Positions 1 through 8,227 are shown, counted from the first letter of the stretch. The stretch is DNA of 64,000 nt from Sphingomonas sp. LT1P40 (GCF_036663835.1 NZ_JAXOJT010000001.1:1302001-1366000), one strand, 5' to 3'. Notes: generated by a model not told the origin, from the letters alone. A program made the numbers and translations.

Positions 1-152
1 CCGCCTTTATAACCGGCAACAAGGGCGAACCGGGCCTGAGCGCGCCGATCTTCGCCGATGCCGACGAAGTGATCGCCGCACTGTCGCCCGTGATTCCCTC
101 GCCCGAGACGATCAAGGCGGAGGCGGCAACGAAAAAGAAAAGCGGAACCTAG
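1..152 (+). CDS. 3' end of an unidentified protein
   Basis: An open frame enters from the left edge (first full codon at base 3) and stops at TAG 150-152, giving 49 C-terminal residues. The visible part reads as a short alpha/beta segment followed by a Lys/Thr-rich tail ending KKKSGT. I do not recognise a family from this fragment. It converges on the yqgE gene, and the two stop codons overlap (149-152). Third-position GC matches the neighbouring genes, which supports real coding. Confidence 0.6.
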   Translation, partial: AFITGNKGEPGLSAPIFADADEVIAALSPVIPSPETIKAEAATKKKSGT

Positions 153-709
153 GCTGTCCCGGTACTGGTCGTGAGCAAACGCGGATCGATGCCGACGGTC
201 TCGAACCCGCGTTCCCAGCGCCGTTCGACCTCCACGTCATACAGCAACGCGGTATCCCCCGGCACGTTGAACCAGCCGTGCCGGGTCATCTCCTCGTCCA
301 GTTGCCCCTCACCCCACCCGGCATAGCCCAGCGCGACCAGCCACCGCGACGGCCCGGTCCCGGCGGCAATCGCACGCAACACGTCGATCGTTCCCGACAA
401 TGCCCAGCGTCCGGCGACATCGACCGTGTCCTGCCCGCTCCAGTCGGTCGAATGCAGCACGAACCCTCGCCGCGTTTCCACCGGGCCACCGAAATAGACC
501 GGCGCATCGACCACGTCGCCGGTTTCGATCTCGAACTGGCCCAGCAGTTCATGCAGGCCCAGCCCCGCGATCCGCTGTCCGATGCCCACGCCCAGCGCGC
601 CCTGTTCGTCATGCGCGCACATCGCAATCACCGAACGCTCGAAGCGCGGATCGCCGATACCCGGCATGGCGAGCAGGATTTGCCCGGTAAGATAGGTTGC
701 AGACTCCAT
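149..709 (-). CDS. YqgE/AlgH family protein
   Basis: This is a 186-residue member of the YqgE/AlgH (DUF179) family, a widespread cytoplasmic fold of unclear biochemical role, sometimes linked to alginate regulation. The N-terminus (YLTGQILLAMPGIGDPRF), the central GGPV and FVLHS blocks, and the GYAGWGEGQLDEE block near residues 130-145 are typical family signatures. The frame is open further upstream to 976, but homology begins at the ATG at 709, which gives the usual family length. No clear Shine-Dalgarno precedes it. It is divergent from the peroxiredoxin gene, leaving about 108 bases for both promoters. Confidence 0.92.
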   Translation of the reverse strand: MESATYLTGQILLAMPGIGDPRFERSVIAMCAHDEQGALGVGIGQRIAGLGLHELLGQFEIETGDVVDAPVYFGGPVETRRGFVLHSTDWSGQDTVDVAGRWALSGTIDVLRAIAAGTGPSRWLVALGYAGWGEGQLDEEMTRHGWFNVPGDTALLYDVEVERRWERGFETVGIDPRLLTTSTGTA

Positions 710-817
710 CTGGCGAACAACATATCGGCAGCACTTCGGCTCCGCCACGCTTGAAAAAGCCGCGGGCCATGCCAATTGAGGCGAAACCGCATTTCGCGGA
801 CGCATAGGAGACCAGGC

Positions 818-1297
818 ATGACCATCAACGTCGGCGATCGCGTACCCACGACGACCTTCACCAAGGCGACCGAAAATGGCCCGGAACAGGTCAGCTCGGA
901 CGATTTCTTCGCGGGCCGCAAGGTAGCGCTGTTCTCGGTCCCCGGTGCCTTCACCCCGACCTGCTCGGCACGCCATCTGCCCGGCTATGTCGATAATGCG
1001 GAAGCGTTAAAGGCAAAGGGCGTCGACGAGATCGCCTGCACCGCCGTCAACGACGCCTTCGTCATGGGCGCATGGGGCAAGAGTGCGGATGCCCGCGACC
1101 TGACCATGCTCGCCGACGGCAATGGCGAGTTTGCCAAGGCGGTCGGGCTGGAGATGGACGGCAGCAAGTTCGGCCTCGGCACGCGCGGCCAGCGTTATTC
1201 GATGCTGGTCAATGACGGCGTCGTCGAACAGCTCCATGTCGAGGCACCCGGCGAGTTCAAGGTCAGCTCGGCCGAGCATCTGCTCGAAAATCTTTAA
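818..1297 (+). CDS. Peroxiredoxin (Prx5-like, AhpC/TSA superfamily)
   Basis: This 159-residue thiol peroxidase should reduce hydrogen peroxide and alkyl hydroperoxides in the cytosol. The active-site loop PGAFTPTC places the peroxidatic cysteine at residue 49, after the conserved Thr46. A second cysteine at 74 (EIACTAVND) is a possible partner, as in some Prx5-type enzymes. The length fits the compact Prx5/hybrid class. The ATG at 818 is preceded by AGGAG at 806-810. An in-frame extension back to 776 has no homology. It is divergent from yqgE. The electron donor (glutaredoxin or thioredoxin) cannot be told from the sequence. Confidence 0.93.
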   Translation: MTINVGDRVPTTTFTKATENGPEQVSSDDFFAGRKVALFSVPGAFTPTCSARHLPGYVDNAEALKAKGVDEIACTAVNDAFVMGAWGKSADARDLTMLADGNGEFAKAVGLEMDGSKFGLGTRGQRYSMLVNDGVVEQLHVEAPGEFKVSSAEHLLENL

Positions 1298-1340
1298 GCC
1301 TCAGACCGTTTCAGTCGCGCGCCGGTTTGCCGTTGACGCG

Positions 1341-1365
1341 GGAACCGGTGCGCGGCGAAGCTGTT
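1341..1365 (+). promoter_or_regulatory. Possible EcfG (general stress sigma) promoter
   Basis: GGAAC at 1341-1345 is followed after 17 bases by GTT at 1363-1365. This matches the alphaproteobacterial EcfG consensus (GGAAC, 16-17 bases, (C)GTT). It lies 28 bases upstream of the ATG of the small Ala-rich membrane protein, a sensible distance for a sigma promoter with a short leader. The assignment rests on motif match and position only. Confidence 0.5.
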
Positions 1366-1392
1366 GTCCTGTCAGCATTAGGGAGACACGCG

Positions 1393-1635
1393 ATGATCGA
1401 AGAAACCACCCCGACCACGACCAGCGCCGCACAGGCGGATGAGACGCTGCTCGATCAGGCCAAGGAAAAACTGACTGACGCAGGCGAAGCGATCAGCGAT
1501 GCTTTTGACGGCGTCGTCGATGCGGCCAAGAAGAACCCTGTCGCCGCCGCCGCGATTGCGGCCGGTGCCGCCGCAGCCGTTGCGGGTGCCGCCTTCGGCA
1601 TCAGCAAGCTGCTCGACAGCGACGACGATAAATAA
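1393..1635 (+). CDS. Small Ala-rich membrane protein, unknown function
   Basis: This 80-residue protein has an acidic/amphipathic N-terminal half (residues 15-45, likely helical), then a strongly hydrophobic Ala/Gly-rich segment at about 49-73 that could cross the membrane, and a short acidic tail DSDDDK. I do not recognise a named family; the architecture resembles small stress-associated membrane proteins (YtxH/CsbD-like in style, not by clear homology). The ATG at 1393 has GGGAG at 1381-1385 upstream. A GGAAC/GTT promoter-like pair lies upstream and a strong hairpin terminator follows, so it is probably a monocistronic stress gene. Confidence 0.75.
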   Translation: MIEETTPTTTSAAQADETLLDQAKEKLTDAGEAISDAFDGVVDAAKKNPVAAAAIAAGAAAAVAGAAFGISKLLDSDDDK

Positions 1636-1642
1636 TCCGTTC

Positions 1643-1677
1643 GGCGCGCGGGGTTCGCCTCGCGCGCCATTCGTTTC
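1643..1677 (+). terminator. Rho-independent terminator
   Basis: GGCGCGCGGGG pairs with CCTCGCGCGCC (1643-1668) in an 11-base stem with one G-T wobble and a TTCG loop. A modestly T-rich stretch (ATTCGTTTCG) follows. It sits directly after the small membrane protein stop codon and before the AMP nucleosidase gene. Confidence 0.7.
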
Positions 1678-1729
1678 GCTGTCATCTAACAGTCTTGCCA
1701 ATGTCACGCTGGCGCTTTAGCCGTCAAAG

Positions 1730-3166
1730 ATGACAACAGCAGAACACATCGTTTCCGAACTCGATCGGCTCTATACCGCGTCCGTGACGCGGCTTCAGGG
1801 TGCCCTCACCCGCTACCTTACCGATGGCACGCCTCCCGATCCGGCCCAGCGCAAGGACGGCAGTTTCGCATATCCCGAGATCCGCGTCGTCTATCGCAAC
1901 GAAGTCGACCGCCCGACCCCGACGCGCTCGTTCGGCCGCCTGGTCACCCCCGGCAATTATTCGATCAGCGTCACCAAGCCCGCGATGTTCGCCGACTATC
2001 TGATCGAACAACTGACGCTGCTGATCGAGGATTATGACGTCGACGTCACCGCCGTTCCGGGACGACAGGAAATCCCGTTCCCTTATGTGCTCGACCCCGG
2101 GCACGCGGCGCGAATGGACCAGATTTCGACGCTTGAACTCGCCCGACATTTCCCGGCGACCGAGCTCGCACATATCGGGGACGAGATCGCAGACGGCACC
2201 TGGATCAGCCTCGACGAAACCCGACCGCTCGCTTTGTTCGACGGGCTGCGCACCGACTTCAGCCTCGCGCGGCTGCGCCATTACACCGGCACCCCGACCG
2301 AACATACGCAGCAGTACATATTGTTCACCAACTATCACCGCTATGTCGATGAATTCGTTGGCTGGGCTTGCGCGCAACTCGGCCCCGAAAGTCGTTTCAC
2401 CGGCGTCTCCGGCCCCGGCGGCATCGTCATCGCCGCAGGCGACGACCCGGACAAATTGCTCACCGACAGTGCGTGGCGGCGGCATCAGATGCCGGCTTGG
2501 CATTTGATGGCTGCGGACGGCAGCGGTATCACCTTGGTCAATATCGGCGTCGGCCCGTCCAACGCCAAAACGATCACCGATCATCTGGCGGTGCTACGGC
2601 CCGAGGCATGGATGATGATCGGCCATTGTGGCGGCTTGCGCCCCAGCCAGCGGATCGGCGATTACGTCCTCGCCCACGCTTATCTGCGCGACGACCATGT
2701 CCTCGACGACGTTCTTCCGCCCGAAATCCCGATCCCCGCCATCGCCGAAGTGCAGCAGGCACTTGCGCGGGCGGCGGAGATCGTCTCGGGCCAGTCTGGC
2801 GACGAACTTCGTCGTCGGCTGCGCACCGGCACGATCGTCACCACCGACGACCGCAACTGGGAATTGCGCTTCTCGCGCTCCGCCCTGCGCTTCTCGCTCA
2901 GCCGCGCGGTCGGCGTGGACATGGAATCAGCCACGCTCGCTGCCCAAGGTTATCGCTTCCGCGTTCCCTACGGCACCTTGCTCTGCGTCTCGGACAAGCC
3001 GCTCCACGGTGAACTCAAGCTGCCGGGTCAGGCTAACCGCTTCTACGAACGCGCCATCGCCGAGCACCTCAAAATCGGTATCGAAGCGTGCGAGCAACTG
3101 CGCCGCGAAGGCGCGAAACTTCATTCACGCAAGCTGCGCGCGTTCAACGAACCGCCATTCCGCTGA
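1730..3166 (+). CDS. amn: AMP nucleosidase
   Basis: This 478-residue cytosolic enzyme hydrolyses AMP to adenine and ribose 5-phosphate, tuning the adenylate pool and feeding purine salvage. The N-terminal AMP-nucleosidase-specific region covers about residues 1-170 (YPEIRVVY, GRLVTPGNYS). A nucleoside-phosphorylase-like C-terminal domain follows (MIGHCGGLRPSQRIGDYVLAHAY near 290-310; VDMESATLAAQGYRFRVPYGTLLCVSDKPLHGE near 395-425, carrying the ribose-binding ME motif). Length is close to that of E. coli Amn. The ATG at 1730 lacks an obvious Shine-Dalgarno. The gene is preceded by a terminator and appears monocistronic. Confidence 0.96.
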   Translation: MTTAEHIVSELDRLYTASVTRLQGALTRYLTDGTPPDPAQRKDGSFAYPEIRVVYRNEVDRPTPTRSFGRLVTPGNYSISVTKPAMFADYLIEQLTLLIEDYDVDVTAVPGRQEIPFPYVLDPGHAARMDQISTLELARHFPATELAHIGDEIADGTWISLDETRPLALFDGLRTDFSLARLRHYTGTPTEHTQQYILFTNYHRYVDEFVGWACAQLGPESRFTGVSGPGGIVIAAGDDPDKLLTDSAWRRHQMPAWHLMAADGSGITLVNIGVGPSNAKTITDHLAVLRPEAWMMIGHCGGLRPSQRIGDYVLAHAYLRDDHVLDDVLPPEIPIPAIAEVQQALARAAEIVSGQSGDELRRRLRTGTIVTTDDRNWELRFSRSALRFSLSRAVGVDMESATLAAQGYRFRVPYGTLLCVSDKPLHGELKLPGQANRFYERAIAEHLKIGIEACEQLRREGAKLHSRKLRAFNEPPFR

Positions 3167-3239
3167 ATTCTTTTGATTTGACGGAGGAAACCGATTCGCG
3201 TCAGGTTGGTTACAGACGCGAAACCAACGGAGTATCGTG

Positions 3240-3881
3240 ATGGCCAAGGCCCCGAGCAAATCGAAGACCAAGGCGACCGACGCCACCGGAGAAACCCCGG
3301 TCAAGGCAAAGAAGCCCGCCGTAACAAAGGCGACAAAGGTACCGGCGGCGAAGGCACCCGCTGCGAAGGCAGCGCCCAAAGCCGCGCCAAAGCCAAAAGC
3401 GGCGCCAAAGCCAAAGGCTGCGCCGGTCGTGGCAGCCAAGGTCGAAACCCCGCCCGCACCCGCCACTGCCAAACCCGCTGCGACCAAGGCGGCAGCGTCC
3501 AAAGCTGCGGCACCGAAGCCAGCAACCGAAAAGGCACCCCCGCTGCGCCGCAAGGCCGCCGCGCGCAAGGCGCCTTCGGCCACCCGCAAAGCCGGGACCA
3601 GCCGACCGCGCGCCGCAGCCGAAGCGGCCGCCGCCAAGGTATCGGCCGCCGCACAATCCGCGGTCGAAACCGTAACGGAGTCAGCACCCGTCAAGCTGGT
3701 CGCCGACACGCGTGAGCGCATGGGCGATCGCAACTTCTTCGCCTCGCTCGTCGGCGGCGTCGCCGCGATCGGCGCGGCCATCGCCGGCGTCGTCCTCGCC
3801 GTGCAGAAGGGCGAAGGCGGCCCAGCCGACACGGCTGCAACCAAGCCCAAGCCGAAATCAAAGCCCAAGTCCGGCGCCTGA
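3240..3881 (+). CDS. Histone-H1-like Lys/Ala/Pro-rich protein with C-terminal membrane segment
   Basis: This 213-residue protein has about 140 N-terminal residues of Lys, Ala and Pro, with repeated KAAPKPKAAP-type units that look like bacterial histone-H1 tails. The later part is Ala-rich and helical. A hydrophobic stretch at about 165-187 (FFASLVGGVAAIGAAIAGVVLAV) probably forms a membrane anchor, followed by a basic PKPKSKPKSGA end. Function is unknown; a basic tail tethered to the membrane could contact nucleic acid or the cell surface. ATG 3240 is favoured over GTG 3237 because GGAG (3229-3232) is better spaced. A bidirectional terminator follows. Confidence 0.8.
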   Translation: MAKAPSKSKTKATDATGETPVKAKKPAVTKATKVPAAKAPAAKAAPKAAPKPKAAPKPKAAPVVAAKVETPPAPATAKPAATKAAASKAAAPKPATEKAPPLRRKAAARKAPSATRKAGTSRPRAAAEAAAAKVSAAAQSAVETVTESAPVKLVADTRERMGDRNFFASLVGGVAAIGAAIAGVVLAVQKGEGGPADTAATKPKPKSKPKSGA

Positions 3882-3899
3882 TCGCCAGACGGACACACG

Positions 3900-3935
3900 A
3901 AAAAGCCGCCGCGAGCATCCTCGCGGCGGCTTTTT
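3900..3935. terminator. Bidirectional rho-independent terminator
   Basis: AGCCGCCGCGA (3904-3914) pairs perfectly with TCGCGGCGGCT (3921-3931) around a six-base loop. It is flanked by A5 on the left and T5 on the right, so it can end transcripts from both strands. It lies between the convergent H1-like gene and the M2 peptidase gene. Confidence 0.9.
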
Positions 3936-3956
3936 CTCATTCGGCAAACCCGGGCG

Positions 3957-5792
3957 TCACCAGCCCGTTGGCTTGCCCTTGTTCTGCTCGTCCAGCCAAG
4001 TCTTCAGCGGGGCGAAATACTCGACCATCGCCGCGCCGTTCATCTCGCGGCTACCGGTGAACGCCTCCAGCGCATCCGGCCAAGGCTTCGACGCGCCCAT
4101 CGACAGCATCGCGTTCAGCTTCGTCCCGACTTCCTTATTGTCATAAAAGGAACAGCGGTGCAGCGGCCCCTTCCACCCGGCCTGGTCGCACGCCGCCTTG
4201 TAGAACTGGAATTGCAGCAACCGCGCCAGGAAGTAGCGCGTATACGGCACGTTCGCCGGGATATGGTATTTGGCACCCGGATCGAACTTGGTCTCGTCGC
4301 GCTTCACCGGCGGCGTGATACCCTGATATTGCAGCCGCAGCGCGTCCCACGACCCCTGATAGCCGCTCGCCGGAATGCTGCCGGAAAACACGCCCCAGCG
4401 CCATTTGTCGATCAGCAATCCGAACGGCAGGAACGCGACCTTGTCCATCGCCTGTTTCAGCAACAGGCCCAGGTCCTTGTCCTCACCCGGCACCTTCGAC
4501 CGATCGAGCAGCCCGATCGACACCAAATAATCCGGCGTGATCGACAGCGCGACGAAATCGCCGATTGCCTCATGGAAGCCGTCATTGGCACCCGTGCGAT
4601 AGATTAGCGGCAGCTTGTTATAGGCGCGCTGGTAATAATTATGACCCAGCTCGTGATGGATCGTGGTGAAATCATCGCCATTCACCTTGATGCACATCTT
4701 GATGCGCAGATCGTCGACATTATCGAGATTCCATGCCGATGCATGGCACTGCACTTCGCGGTCGGCGGGCTTGGTGAACAGCGACCGCTTCCAGAACGTC
4801 TCCGGCATCGGAGCCAGCCCCAGCGACGAGTAGAAGCCCTCGCCTGCCTTCACCATCTTGATCGCATCGTAATTCTTGGCGACCAGCAATTCGCCGACAT
4901 CGTAACCGACGTCGCCCGCACCCTTTGGTGCGACCACGTCGTAGATATTGCCCCATTCCTGCGCCCACATATTGCCAAGCAGATCGGCACGGATCGGGCC
5001 AGTCTTGGACTGAACCGCATCGCCGTACTTCTCGTTGAGCTTCCAGCGGGTGTAAGTGTGCAACGCCTCGTATAGCGGCTTCACCTCGTTCCAGAGCTTG
5101 TCGGTCAGCTTGGCGAAGTCCTCCGGCGACATGTCGTAATTCGACCGCCACATCGCGCCCGTATCCTTGTAGCCCAGCTCGCGCGAACCTTCGTTCAACA
5201 GGCCCGCCGCGCGCTGGTAATCGCTGCGCTGCGGCGCGCCGACATTGTCGTGCCAGCTGGTCCACATTTCCTTCAGCTCGTCGGGGTTGCGATTCGTCCC
5301 CATCGCCGCCTCGATATCGCTGCCATTGGTCGGCACGCCCTTCAGCGTTCCCTTGCCAGTGCCATAGACGGTCTGCATGTCGGTCTGCAGCTTCGCCAGC
5401 GCAGTCGCCGCGCCCGCACGCGTCGGCGCGGGCGAGGTAATCCCGGCGCGCAGCATGCCCAGCTGACGCGCGGTATCGGGCGAGAGCCCCTTCACCTTGT
5501 CGTATTTCGCCGCCTCCAGCGCGAAACGGACCAGCATCTCGGTCCCCTCCGCCCCGCTCTTGGCGACCAGTGCCGACGTGTCGTCGTTGATATAGGTCGC
5601 ATAGAGCCACTGAATGCGCGCGTCGTCGACCGAGAATGCCTCCGCCTCCTTGGTCGCGCGCGCCAGGAACGCGTCCGCCGCCGCCGGTGTCGCGGCACCT
5701 GCGGGCACGGTTTCCTTCTTCGCCGTTTGCGCAAAAGCCGGCGCGGCAAGCAGCATCGCCAGCGCAATCGTCGAAATACCCGTGCGGATCAT
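3957..5792 (-). CDS. M2 family metallopeptidase (peptidyl-dipeptidase A / ACE-like)
   Basis: This 611-residue secreted zinc dipeptidyl carboxypeptidase is related to angiotensin-converting enzyme and releases C-terminal dipeptides from oligopeptides. A signal peptide (MIRTGISTIALAMLLAAPAFA) starts at the ATG at 5792, which has GAGGG upstream. The zinc motif HHELGH contains HExxH, and the third ligand Glu lies downstream in GFHEAIGD. The whole-length alpha-helical M2 fold appears intact up to the C-terminal Trp. The frame remains open to 5855, but the added residues are charged and precede the signal peptide. It is probably periplasmic and used for peptide scavenging. Confidence 0.95.
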   Translation of the reverse strand: MIRTGISTIALAMLLAAPAFAQTAKKETVPAGAATPAAADAFLARATKEAEAFSVDDARIQWLYATYINDDTSALVAKSGAEGTEMLVRFALEAAKYDKVKGLSPDTARQLGMLRAGITSPAPTRAGAATALAKLQTDMQTVYGTGKGTLKGVPTNGSDIEAAMGTNRNPDELKEMWTSWHDNVGAPQRSDYQRAAGLLNEGSRELGYKDTGAMWRSNYDMSPEDFAKLTDKLWNEVKPLYEALHTYTRWKLNEKYGDAVQSKTGPIRADLLGNMWAQEWGNIYDVVAPKGAGDVGYDVGELLVAKNYDAIKMVKAGEGFYSSLGLAPMPETFWKRSLFTKPADREVQCHASAWNLDNVDDLRIKMCIKVNGDDFTTIHHELGHNYYQRAYNKLPLIYRTGANDGFHEAIGDFVALSITPDYLVSIGLLDRSKVPGEDKDLGLLLKQAMDKVAFLPFGLLIDKWRWGVFSGSIPASGYQGSWDALRLQYQGITPPVKRDETKFDPGAKYHIPANVPYTRYFLARLLQFQFYKAACDQAGWKGPLHRCSFYDNKEVGTKLNAMLSMGASKPWPDALEAFTGSREMNGAAMVEYFAPLKTWLDEQNKGKPTGW

Positions 5793-5851
5793 CAAACCCT
5801 CAATCTTGTTGATTTCAGTTGAAACCAGATTGCGCCCCCGACCCCGGCGGG

Positions 5852-6604
5852 TCAACCCGCGAGGAAGTCGGCGATGGCCGCGCCGAACGCCGATTTCGTC
5901 ACCGCGCTCATATGATTGCCCGGTATTTCCGCCAGCGTCGCATTGGGGAGCAAGTCGGCCAGCGCGGCGTGCGACCCGTTATCGTCATCGTCCACCCCGG
6001 CCAGTACCAGCACCGGCTGCGCAATCGCCGCAATCTCTTCACGCGTCGTATCGACGAACGTGTCCAGAACGCCCAGCAACGCCGCCGGATCGCCCCCGGT
6101 CGTTTTCAAGAACGCCTCCGCCATCCACGCGCCGCTGCCGCGCTCATGCGAGCCCAAATTGGTCAGCACGTGCCGGAAATAGCTGGCCCGCTTGCCGGTA
6201 TCGATCAGCCCCTCCAGTCCCATGCCCGAAAGAACCACCCGTCGCGGTGCCGTGATGTTACCCCGCGCGAGCGCCCGCACCGTCGTCCTGGCACCCAGCG
6301 AATAACCACCCAGATCGTAATCGCTTAACGCCATGTGCGCGATCAGCGCTTCCGCATCCATCGCCAGCGCATCGGGCGGATAGGCGGCGGCATCGTGCGG
6401 CTTCGCGCTGTCGCCGTGCGCGCGCAGGTCGGGCATGATGACCCGAAACCCCTTCGCCGCGACAGCCGCCGCCGCGCCATATTTGATCCAGTTGGTGTCG
6501 GCGTCGGAGAAATAGCCGTGGATTAGCACCACCGCCCGTCCCTCACCCATTTCACGCCAGGCGATCGTCTCGCCGTCGAAGCTTTCGAATGTCTGTGTCT
6601 GCAT
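5852..6604 (-). CDS. Alpha/beta hydrolase
   Basis: This is a 250-residue cytosolic alpha/beta-hydrolase-fold protein. The oxyanion region VVLIHGYFSDADTNW lies near residue 35. The nucleophile elbow GYSLGA near 105 gives the catalytic Ser, the acid is probably in GVDDDDNGSH near 210, and the His is in GNHMSAV near 233. The substrate is unknown; it could be an esterase or a lactonase. ATG 6604 is chosen over TTG 6625 because the longer form adds only seven unconserved residues; neither has a good ribosome binding site. It is divergent from the MarR gene, with the AT-rich operator region between. Confidence 0.9.
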   Translation of the reverse strand: MQTQTFESFDGETIAWREMGEGRAVVLIHGYFSDADTNWIKYGAAAAVAAKGFRVIMPDLRAHGDSAKPHDAAAYPPDALAMDAEALIAHMALSDYDLGGYSLGARTTVRALARGNITAPRRVVLSGMGLEGLIDTGKRASYFRHVLTNLGSHERGSGAWMAEAFLKTTGGDPAALLGVLDTFVDTTREEIAAIAQPVLVLAGVDDDDNGSHAALADLLPNATLAEIPGNHMSAVTKSAFGAAIADFLAG

Positions 6605-6672
6605 GGCCGGACAGATGCCGGACAATTACCCGCGATGAAACCCCGACCGATTGCAACGGGCGCAATCGCTGC

Positions 6673-6719
6673 GTTGCACAATGCAACCAATGAGTATGGT
6701 ATTATATAAGCATGCTTAT
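6673..6719. promoter_or_regulatory. Two palindromes, likely MarR operator/promoter region
   Basis: GTTGCA-CAA-TGCAAC (6673-6687) is a perfect inverted repeat. ATAAGCATGCTTAT (6706-6719) is a perfect 14-base palindrome in an AT-rich stretch that stands out from the GC-rich surroundings. Both lie in the divergent gap before the MarR-family gene. MarR dimers typically bind such palindromes and repress their own operon. TATGGTATTATA may contain the -10 element. No binding site has been demonstrated. Confidence 0.55.
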
Positions 6720-6732
6720 TATATTGCTGCCC

Positions 6733-7176
6733 ATGAACGAGTCGCTGGGTTTTGTCATGGCCGATGTCGCGCGCTTGATGCGCCGCGATTTCGATGCCCG
6801 CGCGCGCGCGATCGGGGTCACCAACGCGCAATGGCGTACGCTCAAGACGCTGGCCCGGAATGAGGGCAGCAATCAGGGCGCGCTTGCCGAGATGCTGGAG
6901 GTCGAGCCGATCACGCTCGCGCGCATGCTCGACCGGCTGGAGGAAGCGGGGCTGATCGAACGCCGCCGCGATCCCGCCGACCGCCGTGCCTGGCGCATCC
7001 ATCTGACTCCGGCCGCCGAACCTTTGATCGGACAGCTTCACACTATCACCGATGCGCTGATCGCCAATGCGCTGACGGGCGTGTCGGAAACCGATCAGGC
7101 GCGCCTGCGCCGCACGCTCGAACATATCCGCACCAACCTTTCCCCCGACGACACCAAAGAGGCCGCAAATGGCTGA
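6733..7176 (+). CDS. MarR family transcriptional regulator
   Basis: This 147-residue winged-helix dimeric repressor carries the recognition-helix region GALAEMLEVEPITLARMLDRLEEAGLIERR and the wing DPADRRAWRIHLT, both classic MarR. It lies directly upstream of EmrA/EmrB-like genes and overlaps the first by 8 bases, so it most likely represses this efflux operon and responds to toxic phenolics or drugs. ATG 6733 is chosen because homology starts at MNESLGF. An in-frame ATG at 6712 lies inside the 14-base palindrome. Neither start has a convincing Shine-Dalgarno. Confidence 0.93.
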   Translation: MNESLGFVMADVARLMRRDFDARARAIGVTNAQWRTLKTLARNEGSNQGALAEMLEVEPITLARMLDRLEEAGLIERRRDPADRRAWRIHLTPAAEPLIGQLHTITDALIANALTGVSETDQARLRRTLEHIRTNLSPDDTKEAANG

Positions 7177-8227
7177 CGCAGACCCCCGCATCGACGCCGG
7201 ACAGGCCATCGAACTCGCGCCCGCACCGCGCCAGCGCCGCTGGCTGCGCCCGCTGCTGATGTTCGGCGTACCAATCCTGCTGATCGCGCTCGCGGGCGCA
7301 TGGTGGGCCTCTTCCGGCGGCACCGTTTCCACCGACAATGCCTATGTCTCGCAGGACAAGGTTTCGGTCGCCAGCGACGTAGCCGGGCGCATCGTCGAGG
7401 TGTCGGTAAAGGAAAATCAGGCGGTCAAGGCCGGCGACCTGCTGTTCCGCATCGACCCCGAACCTTATCGCATCGCCGTGGCACAGGCCGACGCGGCCAT
7501 CGCCAATGCCCAGGTTCAGGTGACCACGCTTCAGGCGGGCTATGCCGCAACCGGCGCCGATATCCAGGCGGCACGCGACACCATCTCCTCGGCGCAACAG
7601 GACTATGCCCGGCAACAGGCGCTGATGGACCGGGGCTTCACAACGCGCGCCCGCTTCGAGCAAGCTCAGCACTCAGTCGAGCAGGCCCGCGCAACCTATC
7701 AACGCGCCGTCGCCGACGCGAATGAGGCGCGCTCGAAACTTTCCACCGGCGCCGCCGTCCCGGGCATCAACCCAGCCATCGCCGCCGCGCGTGCGCAACG
7801 GCAAAAGGCGATGCTCGAACTGTCCCGCACCGAACGCCGCGCTCCCGTCGAGGGTGTGGTCAGTCAGGCCGACCGGCTTCAGATCGGCCAGATGATGATG
7901 TCCGGCCTTCCCGCCGTCACTATCGTCCGCGCAGGCGGATCGTGGATCGAGGCGAATTTCAAGGAAACCGACCTCAACAAGATGCGCGTCGGCCAACCGG
8001 CGGAGGTGCGCTTTGACGCCTATCCCGGCCTGAAGCTGAAGGGGCATGTCGCCTCGATCGGAGCCGGTACCGGGAGCGAATTCGCGGTGCTCCCGGCCCA
8101 GAATGCCAACGGCAACTGGGTCAAGGTGACGCAACGCGTGCCCGTCCGCATTGCTATCGACGAAGCCAGCCCGCGCCAGTTGATCGCCGGCCTGTCCGCC
8201 GAAGTCACGGTCACGACCGGCAAGTAA
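7169..8227 (+). CDS. HlyD/EmrA family membrane fusion protein
   Basis: This 352-residue periplasmic adaptor belongs to a tripartite efflux pump. A single N-terminal membrane helix lies at about residues 30-50. A split biotinyl-lipoyl domain (STDNAYVSQDKVSVASDVAGRI near 55-75; RRAPVEGVVSQADRLQIGQ near 220-240), an alpha-hairpin rich in Gln/Ala/Arg (100-200) and the beta-barrel with FKETDLNKMRVGQPAEVRFD follow. ATG 7169 overlaps the MarR gene by 8 bases, so translation is coupled. It should link the inner-membrane MFS pump encoded next to an outer-membrane TolC-type channel; a tolC homologue lies at 41402-42919. Confidence 0.95.
   Translation: MADADPRIDAGQAIELAPAPRQRRWLRPLLMFGVPILLIALAGAWWASSGGTVSTDNAYVSQDKVSVASDVAGRIVEVSVKENQAVKAGDLLFRIDPEPYRIAVAQADAAIANAQVQVTTLQAGYAATGADIQAARDTISSAQQDYARQQALMDRGFTTRARFEQAQHSVEQARATYQRAVADANEARSKLSTGAAVPGINPAIAAARAQRQKAMLELSRTERRAPVEGVVSQADRLQIGQMMMSGLPAVTIVRAGGSWIEANFKETDLNKMRVGQPAEVRFDAYPGLKLKGHVASIGAGTGSEFAVLPAQNANGNWVKVTQRVPVRIAIDEASPRQLIAGLSAEVTVTTGK

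Noticed and set aside
3191..3225. GGAAA-N18-GTT before the H1-like gene as another EcfG promoter
   Set aside because: The -35 element lacks the invariant C and spacing is too long, so the match is too weak.
3237..3881. Lys/Ala/Pro repeats as a frameshifted or non-coding low-complexity region
   Set aside because: The frame stays open for 213 codons with a good ribosome binding site, repeat units in frame, a membrane helix and a following terminator, so it is a real gene.
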